DNA from: UBA932 sp031548545 | Lineage (GTDB): Bacteria; Bacteroidota; Bacteroidia; Bacteroidales; UBA932 | NCBI GenBank assembly: GCA_031548545.1 | Contig: JAVBQY010000037.1 | Coordinates: forward strand, 1 to 43,127 | Direction: 5' to 3' | DNA: 43,127 nucleotides | In this document: positions 10,201-17,743 of the stretch, piece by piece | Numbering within the stretch: position 1 is the first letter of the stretch | Layout: the number at the start of each line of letters is the position of its first letter | Position numbers and translations under genes: made by a program | Notes under the pieces: generated by a model | Told to the model about the DNA's origin: nothing | The model's input: only the letters and a program-made list of their open reading frames with translations | Databases searched by the model: none

Positions 10201-10347
10201 GTATCCTTAGGGATTGCCGTATTTGCCGGAATGTTGCTGTCGACCATTGTAGGTACGGCATTCGTCCCCAATTTCTACCAGTTGTGGCAGACTATACAGG
10301 AGAAGGTCAATAAGAAGAAAGAAGAAAAAGACGAGGCGGCAGATTAA
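7216..10347 (+). CDS. RND multidrug efflux pump, HAE1/AcrB type
   Basis: A 1043-residue proton-driven exporter of the inner membrane, the length expected for AcrB. The N terminus MSKFFINRPIFAAVLALL is typical. The TM4 proton-relay pair is present as D408-D409 in GIVVDDAIIVVEN, equivalent to AcrB D407/D408, and the TM10 lysine motif is present as GLAAKNAILIVEF. The class is HAE1 (hydrophobic/amphiphilic substrates), not heavy metal. The substrates cannot be read from sequence. It is the last gene of the efflux operon and is followed 5 bases later by a 14-bp terminator stem. No local regulator gene is present. Confidence 0.95.
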   Translation: MSKFFINRPIFAAVLALLIMLAGGVTLSSLPIALYPQITPPTVEVTAYYPGANAQTIAETVGTPIEQQVNGVEKMIYMQSTSSSAGIYTLTVTFEVGTDIDMATILVQNRVSQATSSLPSDVTRLGIKTEKKSTNIVMMLALVATDSTHSDLYLSNYANLNILDELRRIPGVGSVSNFGADDYSMRAWLNPEVLQIRGLTPLDVQNALREQNVQVSAGKIGEEPSSNQQVYQYSLNIDGRLISEEEFGNVIIRALDGGRMLRLKDVAVIELGSKTYNMRSELTGKPTAAIGIYQLPDANSLSVAEQISAKMEELKTRFPKGLDYTVALDTTRFIEVSIEQVYHTLFEAIILVLIVILLFLQNFRSMLIPAVTIPVSLIGTFAVMGLMGFSINTLTLFGMVLAIGIVVDDAIIVVENVSRHLDLGAKNAREATIAAMEEITSPIVGTVLVLLAVFIPTAFMGGITGELYKQFALTIAVSTAISGFNALTLSPALCALILKKEKESKFFLYRYFNKYFDKLRDGYTRLMGGLLRKTVLAFTIYIALAGFAIWGFMTWPTSFIPAEDQGYYVVTVNLPNGASLHQTEEVMKKMSGVLEQIPGVKDYVCISGFSILTGAQISNGGTIFVTLKDWTERTTKDLSIKTILQKTYAGAQTIEEAEIFPFLTPAIQGLGTSGGFELMVQDRKNLGVTELEKISQELGETANLQKELSGVRQNFEASIPQLYLDIDRDKVKTQKLSLSDVFNTLSIYLGSSYVNDFIKFGRIYQVKLQAGTDSRAVTEDILKLSVRNEDGQMVPFSTFVTLKPQLGTEVLTRYNMYSAALITGNAGNGYSSGEGNAAMVQTADQVLGTNFGHEWTGMAYQEEKAGSSIVMIFALAIIVVILVLAAQYESFTSPMAVIMAVPIALLGAVLGCMALGLPISIYTQIGIVLLIGLAAKNAILIVEFSRDYRKEGKSIYDASLEAGHIRFRPILMTSFAFILGVLPLVTATGAGAASRVSLGIAVFAGMLLSTIVGTAFVPNFYQLWQTIQEKVNKKKEEKDEAAD

Positions 10348-10352
10348 CTACT

Positions 10353-10391
10353 AATCAAAAAATGAGAAAATTCCTCATTTTTTGATTTTTT
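10353..10391 (+). terminator. Intrinsic terminator of the RND operon
   Basis: A perfect 14-bp inverted repeat, AATCAAAAAATGAG (10353-10366) and CTCATTTTTTGATT (10374-10387), with a 7-base loop and followed by a T-run. It starts 5 bases after the pump stop codon. The stem is AT-rich. Its right arm also contains the TTTG that can serve as the -33 box of the next gene, so terminator and promoter overlap. Confidence 0.75.
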
Positions 10392-10411
10392 CGAAAATTT
10401 GTTTATTTTTG
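10381..10411 (+). promoter_or_regulatory. Predicted promoter of the ATPase/RloB pair
   Basis: TTTG at 10381-10384 (-33 box) and TATTTTTG at 10404-10411 (-7 box, TAnnTTTG) are 19 bases apart, which is the Bacteroidota spacing. Transcription would begin near 10417-10420, about 30 bases before the ATG at 10449. Both boxes match the consensus exactly, so the pair can be expressed separately from the efflux operon. Confidence 0.65.
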
Positions 10412-10419
10412 CATGAAAA

Positions 10420-10434
10420 TGAGAAATTTTCTCA
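10420..10434. promoter_or_regulatory. Operator-like palindrome at the predicted transcription start
   Basis: TGAGAAA (10420-10426) and TTTCTCA (10428-10434) form a 7-bp perfect palindrome around one central base. It covers the predicted start site of the ATPase gene and ends 14 bases before its ATG. The terminator hairpin just upstream also contains an ATGAGAAA...CTCA pairing, so two related palindromes lie about 57 bases apart. Repression by an unlinked factor, or by the encoded proteins, is possible. No regulator gene is adjacent. Confidence 0.45.
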
Positions 10435-10448
10435 AAAATTAAAATTCT

Positions 10449-11663
10449 ATGCTTTTAGAATTCAGCATCGGCAATTATCTATCTTTTAAGGAGAAAAAGA
10501 CCTTAAACCTGATGGCTACGGGAATTAGCGAACTTCCTGAGAATATTATTACAGAAGGTAAATACAAGGCTTTACGTAGTGCTGCTATTTATGGAGCCAA
10601 TTCCAGCGGGAAGAGTAATCTGTTGAAAGGCTTGGTTACTATGCTCAATATTGTACAGACATCTGCTAAGCAAAGTTCTACGGATGAAATTAAGCTTACT
10701 CCTTTCTTGCTAAATACCGAAACAGAAGATAAGCCCTCTCATTTCGAGATTGTACTATTACTGCATGGTATTCGTTATCGCTATGGATTCGAGGCTTGCC
10801 GGAAGAAAATTCATTATGAATGGTTATTCGAGAAAAAAACGTTTACCGGTAAAGAACGAAATTTGTTTATCCGGGAAAATAACAAGATCGATTTGAATGA
10901 TTTTCCGGAAGGAGAAAAATTAGAAAGTAAAACTCGGGAAAATGGATTGTTTTTAGCTGTCTGTGATCAATTCAATGGGGATATTAGTAAAAAAATAATG
11001 CACTCATGCATCCTATCTGATGAAGTTTCCGGTGTCCAACATGAAAATTACAGGGATATGACAATTTTCACCCTGGATCTTGAAAATTTTTCTGAGCCAT
11101 TACAACATTTTGTAAATAGACTAAATCTTGGGTTTAAACAACTTTCTCTATCAAAAGAGAATAGAATTGTTACAACTCATCAAAAATATAATAACAAGGG
11201 AAAAGTAATTGGACAAAAAGAATTTGATGCTAATATGCAAGAATCTTCCGGAACCAATAAAATTTTCGACATTGCCGGATACCTATCCTTATCCTTAGAA
11301 TGCGGAGGATTAACAATAATCGATGAACTCGACGCCAAACTCCACCCCCTGCTCACCAGGGAAATCGTGCGCATGTTCAATGACCCGGAAATTAACAAAA
11401 ACAACGCCCAATTGATTTTCACCACACATGACACCAATCTATTGGACCATGATAACCTGCGTCGCGACCAGATTTACTTCACCGAAAAGAACCAATACGA
11501 AGAAACCGATTTGTATTCCTTAGTAGAATATAAAGAACCTGACGGCAAGGCCATCCGGAAAGACCGTAGTTATGAGAAAGATTATATTGCCGGCCGCTAT
11601 GGCGCCATCCCTTTTATCGGAGATTTTAAACAGCTAATCAAAAAACATGGCCAGAACGCTTAA
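10449..11663 (+). CDS. ABC-type AAA ATPase (AAA_15/RloA-like), partner of RloB
   Basis: A 404-residue cytoplasmic ATPase of the OLD/RecF/SMC-like class. The N terminus MLLEFSIGNYLSFKEK is typical of AAA_15 proteins. Walker A is GANSSGKS at 49-56. The signature-like segment is QESSGT at 264-269 in place of LSGG. Walker B is LTIIDELD at 288-295, with the usual LHP downstream, and the switch histidine lies in FTTHDT at 325-329. The gene overlaps the downstream rloB-like gene by 17 bases, so the products are probably made together and act as a complex. The first ~880 bases are clearly AT-rich compared with the flanks, while codons from about 11320 look like the rest of the genome. Relatives occur in Campylobacter type I restriction loci (RloA) and in OLD/PARIS-type defence. 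A defence role is inferred. Confidence 0.85.
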   Translation: MLLEFSIGNYLSFKEKKTLNLMATGISELPENIITEGKYKALRSAAIYGANSSGKSNLLKGLVTMLNIVQTSAKQSSTDEIKLTPFLLNTETEDKPSHFEIVLLLHGIRYRYGFEACRKKIHYEWLFEKKTFTGKERNLFIRENNKIDLNDFPEGEKLESKTRENGLFLAVCDQFNGDISKKIMHSCILSDEVSGVQHENYRDMTIFTLDLENFSEPLQHFVNRLNLGFKQLSLSKENRIVTTHQKYNNKGKVIGQKEFDANMQESSGTNKIFDIAGYLSLSLECGGLTIIDELDAKLHPLLTREIVRMFNDPEINKNNAQLIFTTHDTNLLDHDNLRRDQIYFTEKNQYEETDLYSLVEYKEPDGKAIRKDRSYEKDYIAGRYGAIPFIGDFKQLIKKHGQNA

Positions 11664-12318
11664 AACAGACAATGCCACGCTTAAGCGCTTCGAAAGGAAA
11701 GAAAGCAAAAGAAAAACAGCGACACGCGAACAACGTGTTTATTTTCTCATCGTATGTGAAGGAGAACGAACGGAACCCCATTATTTCAATGCCTTTGAAA
11801 AAAACTTAGCCCCCTATGCCTTGGATATAGAGGTGGCCGGAACCGGTAAAAACACATTAAGTTTGGTAGACCATGCTGTTGCGCTTAAAAACCAATCGCG
11901 CAAAGCGTATGATAGTGTTTGGGTGGTTTTTGACAAAGATGATTTCAGCGATAAAAATTTTGATAACGCCATAGCAAAGGCCAAAGCAAACGGAATAAAA
12001 TGTGCATGGAGCAACGAGGCCTTTGAATTGTGGTACATCTTGCATTTTACCTATGTAAGTACATCCATTTCCCGAGATGATTATGCCCGGCATATTGAAA
12101 GCCATCTATCTAAACATGACGGGAAAAAGTTCAAGTATAAGAAGAACGGGCCTAATATGTTTAATCTGTTAGCTAAACACGGCAACCAGGCCCAAGCTAT
12201 AAAATGGGCCCAGCAACTCGAAAAATCGCATACGCATAAAAGCTATGCCCGGCATAATCCCTCTACCCGTGTATATGCATTGGTAGAAGAGTTAAACAAT
12301 CCACAATCTTTATTATGA
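11647..12318 (+). CDS. rloB: RloB-family TOPRIM-like protein
   Basis: A 223-residue protein of the RloB family. It begins with a basic tail (residues 1-30), then FLIVCEGERTE at 33-43, where E38/G39 match the first TOPRIM motif, and VWVVFDKDDF at 91-100, which gives the DxD acidic motif (D96, D98, D99). SNEAFELWYILHF at 122-134 is the family hallmark. TOPRIM acidic clusters bind Mg2+ and in OLD, Gabija and PARIS proteins cut nucleic acid, so a nuclease role is plausible but not shown for RloB to my knowledge. It overlaps the ATPase gene by 17 bases upstream. Its TGA stop overlaps the next gene's start as ATGA, suggesting all three genes can be translated from one message. Confidence 0.85.
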   Translation: MARTLKTDNATLKRFERKESKRKTATREQRVYFLIVCEGERTEPHYFNAFEKNLAPYALDIEVAGTGKNTLSLVDHAVALKNQSRKAYDSVWVVFDKDDFSDKNFDNAIAKAKANGIKCAWSNEAFELWYILHFTYVSTSISRDDYARHIESHLSKHDGKKFKYKKNGPNMFNLLAKHGNQAQAIKWAQQLEKSHTHKSYARHNPSTRVYALVEELNNPQSLL

Positions 12319-14414
12319 AATCTTTTTTCTCCATAGCCTTACTTTTCCTCTGCGCCCCTTTGCTTCCCGCACAAAGCCTGCCGGCAGCATATACGACGGA
12401 TTTTACACGGGCGGGGTACAGGGGGACTATCCCCTCCCCGGCGGGCAGTACGCTGACGACTTTGGATCATACAGGAGGGGCGGATTGCGCCGCGGCGATC
12501 AACAGCGCCATCAGCAGCGCCGGTACGCCCACAGCTATTTATCTGCCGGCGGGAACTTATCTGGTGCGCAATACCCTCAGCCTGAAATCGGGTGTGGTAC
12601 TGCGCGGTGCCGGGTCAGATAAAACCCAGCTGAATTTCGAGGTGCAGGGAACAGCCCCTTTGATTGCCGTAAAAGGCAGCTCTCCTTCGGCCGGGGCCAC
12701 GCTCACGGTGAATGCCGCCAGGGGCGCCACCACCCTATCGCTCAACAGTGTGAGCAATATCACCGCCGGCGGCGTAATGTATGTCATGCAAAACCCCGAC
12801 CTGCGGGCCTATGACAATTGGGCGCTGACCAACAACTACCTGCAGGTGGTGCATGTAAAATCCGTCAGCGGAAATACGGTAACGCTGGAAGAACCTTTAC
12901 GGGAAGCGTACACGACAGCCCGCAGCGCCGTGGTACGGCGTGTGACTCCCGTTAAAAATGCCGGGCTGGAGGACTTTAAACTGGTATGCCGCACCAAAAG
13001 TTTTGTAGACGGTACGCCGCAAAACGACAATATCGCCATTGACTATGCAGACAATTGCTGGATCACCGGCATAGAAGGTGAAGGGTGCAACGGCGCCCAC
13101 ATAGACCTGCGCCGCAGTGTCAACCTACAAATCAGCGGCTGTTATTTTCACCATGGTTTTGATTACGGCGGCGGCGGAAGCGCTTATGGCGTATGCCTTA
13201 CAGGCGGAGCGTCGCAGGTGCTGGTGGCCAATACCATTTTCGACTCGCTGCGCCACGCCATGTTGATACAGGCTTTCTCCAGCGGTAATGTTTTTGCGTA
13301 CAACTATTCGGCCCGCGTACACCGCACGGATTTCACGCCCTATGATATGCCCGGAGATATCGTACTGCACGGTAATTATGCCCACAGCAACCTTTTCCAG
13401 GGGAATATAGCCAACAGCATGGTAATAGATAACCCACACGGCGCCAACGGACCGCGTAATATATTCCTGCGGAACCGTATGACTTTATACGGTATGAAAA
13501 TCGAAGACCAGCGGACAACCGCCCGGGCGGTGGAGCAAAAAAACGCCGGGATCCAGAACGACAGCACCGTACTTATAGGCAATGAAATCACCCATGCCAC
13601 CGGTAGTAATTACGGCGCTTATAGCATTTTCGGCGGAAGTAAGGGCAACCTGCAATACGGCAATCTGAAACAAGGGAGCCTCACCCCTTCCGGCAGTGAC
13701 GCTTCGGCCTATAAATCATTTTACAATCAAAACCGTCCTTTATTCTGGGATATAGAAGACAGCTGGTACGCTATCGGCAGCCCCGGCGCCTGTTATAACT
13801 CCGCCGATATCCCGGCCAAAGCCCGGTATGATAATAGGAGTCTGCGCAAGAAAACGGACAGCCGCAAGGCGGTTTTCGACTTGTCCGGGAGTTCTTTCAC
13901 ACCGGAAACCAGCAGTCCGGCCACCGTGATGCAGAGCAGTGCAACGTACTGCCAGGGCGCCGAAGCCACTCCCCTGCAAGCCTCCGGGCAACAGCTCAAA
14001 TGGTACGCCAGCCCCACCGGCGGGACAGCCTCCACCCTCACGCCCACCCCCTCAACAGCCGCTACGGGAAGTTTTACGTTCTACGTCAGCCAAACCCAAT
14101 GTGGAAAGAATGAAAGCCCCCGCACAGCCATTACCGTAAGTGTAAGCGCCTGTACGCCGCCGGACCCGCCCGGTCCGGACCCCGTAGTGATCAGTAAAGA
14201 AAATATAGACCTGGCGCCCAATAGCATTAGCCATAGCTTTCAGCTCAATTTACACGGTACAGGCCGCGTAGAAGTCTATTCACTGGGAGGACAGCTTTTA
14301 TTGCAATCCAATGTAGAACAAACAGGCGCTTTCAGCCTGCCGGGAGCACAGCAATGCGTTATCCGCATCGTCACCACCGATGGCCGGAACGCATCATTTA
14401 AGGTCTGGTTATAG
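12315..14414 (+). CDS. T9SS-exported parallel beta-helix protein (pectate-lyase-like)
   Basis: A 699-residue secreted protein. Residues 1-19 are a signal peptide. About 35-490 form a right-handed parallel beta-helix opening with a Pectate_lyase_3-type segment (ADCAAAINSAIS, IYLPAGTYLV, VVLRGAGSDKT). About 535-610 is an Ig-like repeat (TYCQGAEATPLQASG), followed by a Pro-rich linker and a C-terminal T9SS type A sorting domain (RVEVYSLGGQLLLQS to the final FKVWL). It should therefore be delivered to the surface by type IX secretion. No PL6 Lys/Arg motif is visible, and the substrate is unknown. Its start overlaps the rloB stop by 4 bases. It converges with the alginate PL6 gene (4-base gap), so it may or may not belong to that system. 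Confidence 0.8.
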   Translation: MKSFFSIALLFLCAPLLPAQSLPAAYTTDFTRAGYRGTIPSPAGSTLTTLDHTGGADCAAAINSAISSAGTPTAIYLPAGTYLVRNTLSLKSGVVLRGAGSDKTQLNFEVQGTAPLIAVKGSSPSAGATLTVNAARGATTLSLNSVSNITAGGVMYVMQNPDLRAYDNWALTNNYLQVVHVKSVSGNTVTLEEPLREAYTTARSAVVRRVTPVKNAGLEDFKLVCRTKSFVDGTPQNDNIAIDYADNCWITGIEGEGCNGAHIDLRRSVNLQISGCYFHHGFDYGGGGSAYGVCLTGGASQVLVANTIFDSLRHAMLIQAFSSGNVFAYNYSARVHRTDFTPYDMPGDIVLHGNYAHSNLFQGNIANSMVIDNPHGANGPRNIFLRNRMTLYGMKIEDQRTTARAVEQKNAGIQNDSTVLIGNEITHATGSNYGAYSIFGGSKGNLQYGNLKQGSLTPSGSDASAYKSFYNQNRPLFWDIEDSWYAIGSPGACYNSADIPAKARYDNRSLRKKTDSRKAVFDLSGSSFTPETSSPATVMQSSATYCQGAEATPLQASGQQLKWYASPTGGTASTLTPTPSTAATGSFTFYVSQTQCGKNESPRTAITVSVSACTPPDPPGPDPVVISKENIDLAPNSISHSFQLNLHGTGRVEVYSLGGQLLLQSNVEQTGAFSLPGAQQCVIRIVTTDGRNASFKVWL

Positions 14415-14418
14415 CCTG

Positions 14419-16335
14419 TTAACGTAAATACGCCGGGCCGGTGTTAACGGCTGAGACATAAGGCTGCACACTGTTGCTGCCGCCATATTGCGTGCACCCG
14501 ATATCTTTCTGCGTTTTACCGGAGGGGCGGGTGTTCTTCATGATATCCAGCAACAGGTCCGGATCAATAGCAATCGTTGTGAGCTGCGGCAGGAAAGGCG
14601 TGGTATAACCGGCCGATGAGGCCGCCATACCGGAGGTGTGCTGCTTTAACTGAAGGTACTGCCCGGCGGCAGGCACACGGTTGGCCACATAGTTGTTCAT
14701 GGTGGCCGTTGCCACGTAAGTCAGGCCGGAGGCAGGGGTATTGGTCGTGGTAGACTTGTCTATGACATTGCCCTCAAAGCTTTCAGCGGCGGTCCAATAT
14801 TTGGCGAAAGTAGTACTGGTATGGTTGGCAAAAAGGTTGTTGGCCACCACCACATTCGTCGGTTTACCGGTTTGTCCGTTTCCGGCTTCCAGTTCAACCG
14901 GCACACAGCTTGCAAAACTATTGTGCACCAACGTGACATTACTCACAGGATCCACTGATGCCGCTTCGGTATTGCTGTCGCGCTGGTCTATACGGAAGGG
15001 CCATTTATTGCAGTTGTTGAAGTAATTGTTATACACCACATGGCCGCCGCCTTCACAGATGCGCATGCCGCGGTTGCTGTTGAAAAAATTACCGTAGGTG
15101 GCCGTGCGGTGGCCGTGGCGGATGCACAGGTGCCCCTGACCGTTATAATTAATACCTCCGGCGCTCCGCATATCGGGACCGTTGTCTTCAAAGGTATTGT
15201 AGCGGTAAACCACCTCGGCCGCCTTGGAAGAAATGACCTCATCGTCGCCGCAACAGCGGTAGAAGTAGCAGTACTCCACCAGATCGTGGCTGATATTGTC
15301 CTTTTGATGGCTGTAGCCTATACGGAGGGCTTCCATGCCATAGTCGCCAGTAGAGGGGGCAAAATGGTTCTTAAACGAGCAGTAACGCAGGATATTGTTG
15401 CCGGGTTTATTGGTAGAGACCTGAATCTGTACCACAGAGTTTTTGGGTACGGCTTGTTTGGCTTCAAAATTACAATATTCCAGCAGATTTCCGGAAGCGC
15501 CGGGCGTTATAATCAGCATTTGCCGGCAGGCCGCCCCGTAAAAATTCAGGTGCAGGAGTTTATTATTGTTACCCTTGGTCGCATTGGTCGTAGCACTGCT
15601 GTTAGAAGCGCCGTTGCCCACGGTAAACAGGTCTACCGCCCCTCCATAAGAAGCAGGACTTTTAGCGTCCACCTCATTCCCTATAAACCGGAAGCCGCGG
15701 AATGTTACATTATCCGCCAGCAACTTTACAATTAAAGCGCCGGTAAAAACTACCCCTCCGTCGGTCTGCGCCTTTACGGTGATCCCGTCCCTGGAAATGG
15801 TCCAGCTGCCGCTGAAACTGTAAGTACCGTTAGCCCAGACAATTTCCGTTCCGGCTATTGCCGCGGCCTGGGCCGTATTGAACTCGGCCAGGGAGGTCAC
15901 ATAGGTTCCCGGGGGAGGCGGGGTTACGGTCTGCGAGCCCGCCTGTTGCACCACCTGCAGGCCGGCGGCTACTACGGATCCGGCAGAAAAACTGATGGCC
16001 GCCGTTCTTGTTTGTGTCATGGTATTGGCACTGGTGGCCTTTATTACCAATACACTGGTTCCGCTGCCCCCGGAAGAGGGCGCACAGCTGCACCAGGTCT
16101 CATTGCCGGTGGCGCTCCAATTCACATTGGAGGTCAGGGTCAGCGTAGCTGAACTGTTGGCCAGGCGGTTCACATCTATCTTGGTCTGGCTCAGGCTGAC
16201 AACCGGTTGCGGAGGCTCCGGCGCCGGTTTGTCTTCGTTTTTACCCTCGCAGGCCACCAAGGTGCCGGACAAGAGACTAAGAAATAAGAAACAAGCGACA
16301 AAAGAGCGCAGATAAGAAAAGACGGCATTCATCAT
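14419..16335 (-). CDS. Surface lipoprotein PL6 alginate lyase with N-terminal BACON domain
   Basis: A 638-residue lyase that should cut alginate by beta-elimination. The lipoprotein signal ends in LVAC (C29), followed by the acidic stretch EGKNED, which resembles the Bacteroidota surface-export signal. Residues ~46-133 are a BACON-like domain (VSLSQTKIDV to LQVVQQAG), possibly a spacer or glycan contact. The PL6/chondroitinase-B beta-helix starts near 145. The catalytic pair of the family is visible: K371 in VISSKAAE and R406 in CIRHGHR. It is the last gene of the leftward transcript (SusCD, binding proteins, esterases, PL6), 12 bases after the acetylesterase. The position suggests initial cutting of long polymer outside the cell. 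Chondroitin or dermatan as substrate is less likely given the PL17 and KdgF partners. Confidence 0.9.
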   Translation of the reverse strand: MMNAVFSYLRSFVACFLFLSLLSGTLVACEGKNEDKPAPEPPQPVVSLSQTKIDVNRLANSSATLTLTSNVNWSATGNETWCSCAPSSGGSGTSVLVIKATSANTMTQTRTAAISFSAGSVVAAGLQVVQQAGSQTVTPPPPGTYVTSLAEFNTAQAAAIAGTEIVWANGTYSFSGSWTISRDGITVKAQTDGGVVFTGALIVKLLADNVTFRGFRFIGNEVDAKSPASYGGAVDLFTVGNGASNSSATTNATKGNNNKLLHLNFYGAACRQMLIITPGASGNLLEYCNFEAKQAVPKNSVVQIQVSTNKPGNNILRYCSFKNHFAPSTGDYGMEALRIGYSHQKDNISHDLVEYCYFYRCCGDDEVISSKAAEVVYRYNTFEDNGPDMRSAGGINYNGQGHLCIRHGHRTATYGNFFNSNRGMRICEGGGHVVYNNYFNNCNKWPFRIDQRDSNTEAASVDPVSNVTLVHNSFASCVPVELEAGNGQTGKPTNVVVANNLFANHTSTTFAKYWTAAESFEGNVIDKSTTTNTPASGLTYVATATMNNYVANRVPAAGQYLQLKQHTSGMAASSAGYTTPFLPQLTTIAIDPDLLLDIMKNTRPSGKTQKDIGCTQYGGSNSVQPYVSAVNTGPAYLR

Positions 16336-16347
16336 AATACATATAGT

Positions 16348-17739
16348 TTACTTATCGGTACGGAAGGCATCTGCAGGCAGCCCCTCTTTGCTGAAGAGAT
16401 TGGGCATGGCCGCATTGCTGAAACCGAAACGGACATTCAGGGGCTGTTTGATTGTTTTGTTCCACACCACTACCGTACTGCCCTCGATTTTTGCCTGGGC
16501 GGACAGGAATTGCCCGTCGGCTCCGGCAATATAAAATTCCGAAGGAGCGCCGTTTTTACTTATTAAACCGCTGTCGGCATGGTCAAAGAAGATACGGATC
16601 TTATTTTTTTCTATCGCCATCCCCTTATAAAGCGGGCTCCGGCAGGGTATACCGGTTTTACCGTAGGTATTCACCAGGGCCATATTGGTCAAACGCTGCG
16701 CCACCTCCACCTTGAGTTGCGGATGAATATCGTTGATATCATCCACCAGGTCGCTGATCACCACCATGCCCGTATTCGGGCATTTTAAGGCCTTCGTTTG
16801 GGCTTCGCGCAGCAATATGCCGGTTTCCCCCTCGTTCTTCGCATAGGGGGCTATCTGTACGTAATAAAAGGGCAAATCCGCCGCCTTAAATAATTGGCGC
16901 CAACTCCCGATCATGTCGGTAAAACTCTCCGTATAAACTTCCCAGGTTTTTACATTGCTCTCCCCCTGGTACCACAGCACACCGGAAAGCGTGTAGGGCG
17001 CCAAAGGATAAATCATGGCGTTGAACAAACCGCCGGGTTCGCGGAACCGGTCTGTCTTAAAGGATTTAAGCTTATCCGCTGCGGCTTTCAATTCCGGCTT
17101 GGCTTCTACAGTTTCACGGGGCATCCAGACCTCAATATTGGTGCCGCCCCAGGCCGAATGGATCAGGCCAACAGGCCGGTCAAGCGCCTTTTGCAAACGC
17201 TCGCCGAAAAAATAGCCTATAGCGCTGAAGCGTTTCATGTCTTCCGGGTTGCATACGACCCATCGCCCATCACAGTTTTCCTGGGGATAAAGGGCCGTGG
17301 TGCGGGTCAGGTTGAAAAAACGGAGCTGCGGATTGTTCGCATAGACCGAAGCGCTGTCGGCCTGTTTCATGGAAGAAGCGTTAGCGGCCATATTGCTCTG
17401 TCCGCTGCACAACCACACCTCACCGATGAGTACATCGTTGATTACAACCGGCTTCTTTGAATTGCTGCTTTGCAGGATAATGGTATAAGGCCCCCCGGCT
17501 GCCGGCGTAGGAATAGTTACCGACCATTTGGCCGCCGGATTGACTGCTATGTTGTACTCCTCTGTAGTCCACGAGGGCTTCACCGTGATTTTTTCATTCA
17601 CAGCGCCCCAGCCCCAGAGTTCTACTGCACTGTTTTGTTTGAGCACCATGTGGTCACCGATGATGCCCGGCAGACGAATAGCTGCCGTTGCCTGCAAAAA
17701 GAGGCAGAGAAGGAATAATGACAAGACCGCTTTTTTCAT
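16348..17739 (-). CDS. Sialate O-acetylesterase-type (SASA) carbohydrate esterase
   Basis: A 463-residue secreted SGNH/SASA esterase. I start at the ATG at 17739, which begins a good signal peptide (MKKAVLSLFLLCLFL...). The in-frame TTG at 17757 would add a polar hexapeptide ahead of it and also overlap the upstream gene. The nucleophile is S115 in CSGQSNM, and the Asp/His pair is in DLVDDINDIHP. These enzymes remove O-acetyl groups from sugars. Sialic acid is only the name-giving substrate, and no sialidase or NAN genes are present. Inside this alginate locus it may remove the O2/O3 acetyl groups of bacterial alginate so that the lyases can act. It sits between the alpha/beta-hydrolase gene (4-base gap) and the PL6 gene (12-base gap). 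Confidence 0.88.
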   Translation of the reverse strand: MKKAVLSLFLLCLFLQATAAIRLPGIIGDHMVLKQNSAVELWGWGAVNEKITVKPSWTTEEYNIAVNPAAKWSVTIPTPAAGGPYTIILQSSNSKKPVVINDVLIGEVWLCSGQSNMAANASSMKQADSASVYANNPQLRFFNLTRTTALYPQENCDGRWVVCNPEDMKRFSAIGYFFGERLQKALDRPVGLIHSAWGGTNIEVWMPRETVEAKPELKAAADKLKSFKTDRFREPGGLFNAMIYPLAPYTLSGVLWYQGESNVKTWEVYTESFTDMIGSWRQLFKAADLPFYYVQIAPYAKNEGETGILLREAQTKALKCPNTGMVVISDLVDDINDIHPQLKVEVAQRLTNMALVNTYGKTGIPCRSPLYKGMAIEKNKIRIFFDHADSGLISKNGAPSEFYIAGADGQFLSAQAKIEGSTVVVWNKTIKQPLNVRFGFSNAAMPNLFSKEGLPADAFRTDK

Positions 17740-17743
17740 ATCT

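Noticed and set aside
12315..14414. Third PL6 alginate lyase
   Set aside because: It is a beta-helix protein, but the K...RHG catalytic pattern seen in both PL6 proteins is missing and the N terminus fits the Pectate_lyase_3 group.
15040..15735. Plus-strand open frame of 231 codons inside the PL6 gene
   Set aside because: It is antisense to a gene with clear PL6 motifs and signal peptide, and its translation resembles no family.
16348..17739. True sialic-acid metabolism role of the SASA esterase
   Set aside because: No sialidase, NanA/NanE or sialate transporter is nearby, and every neighbour points to uronate polysaccharide use.
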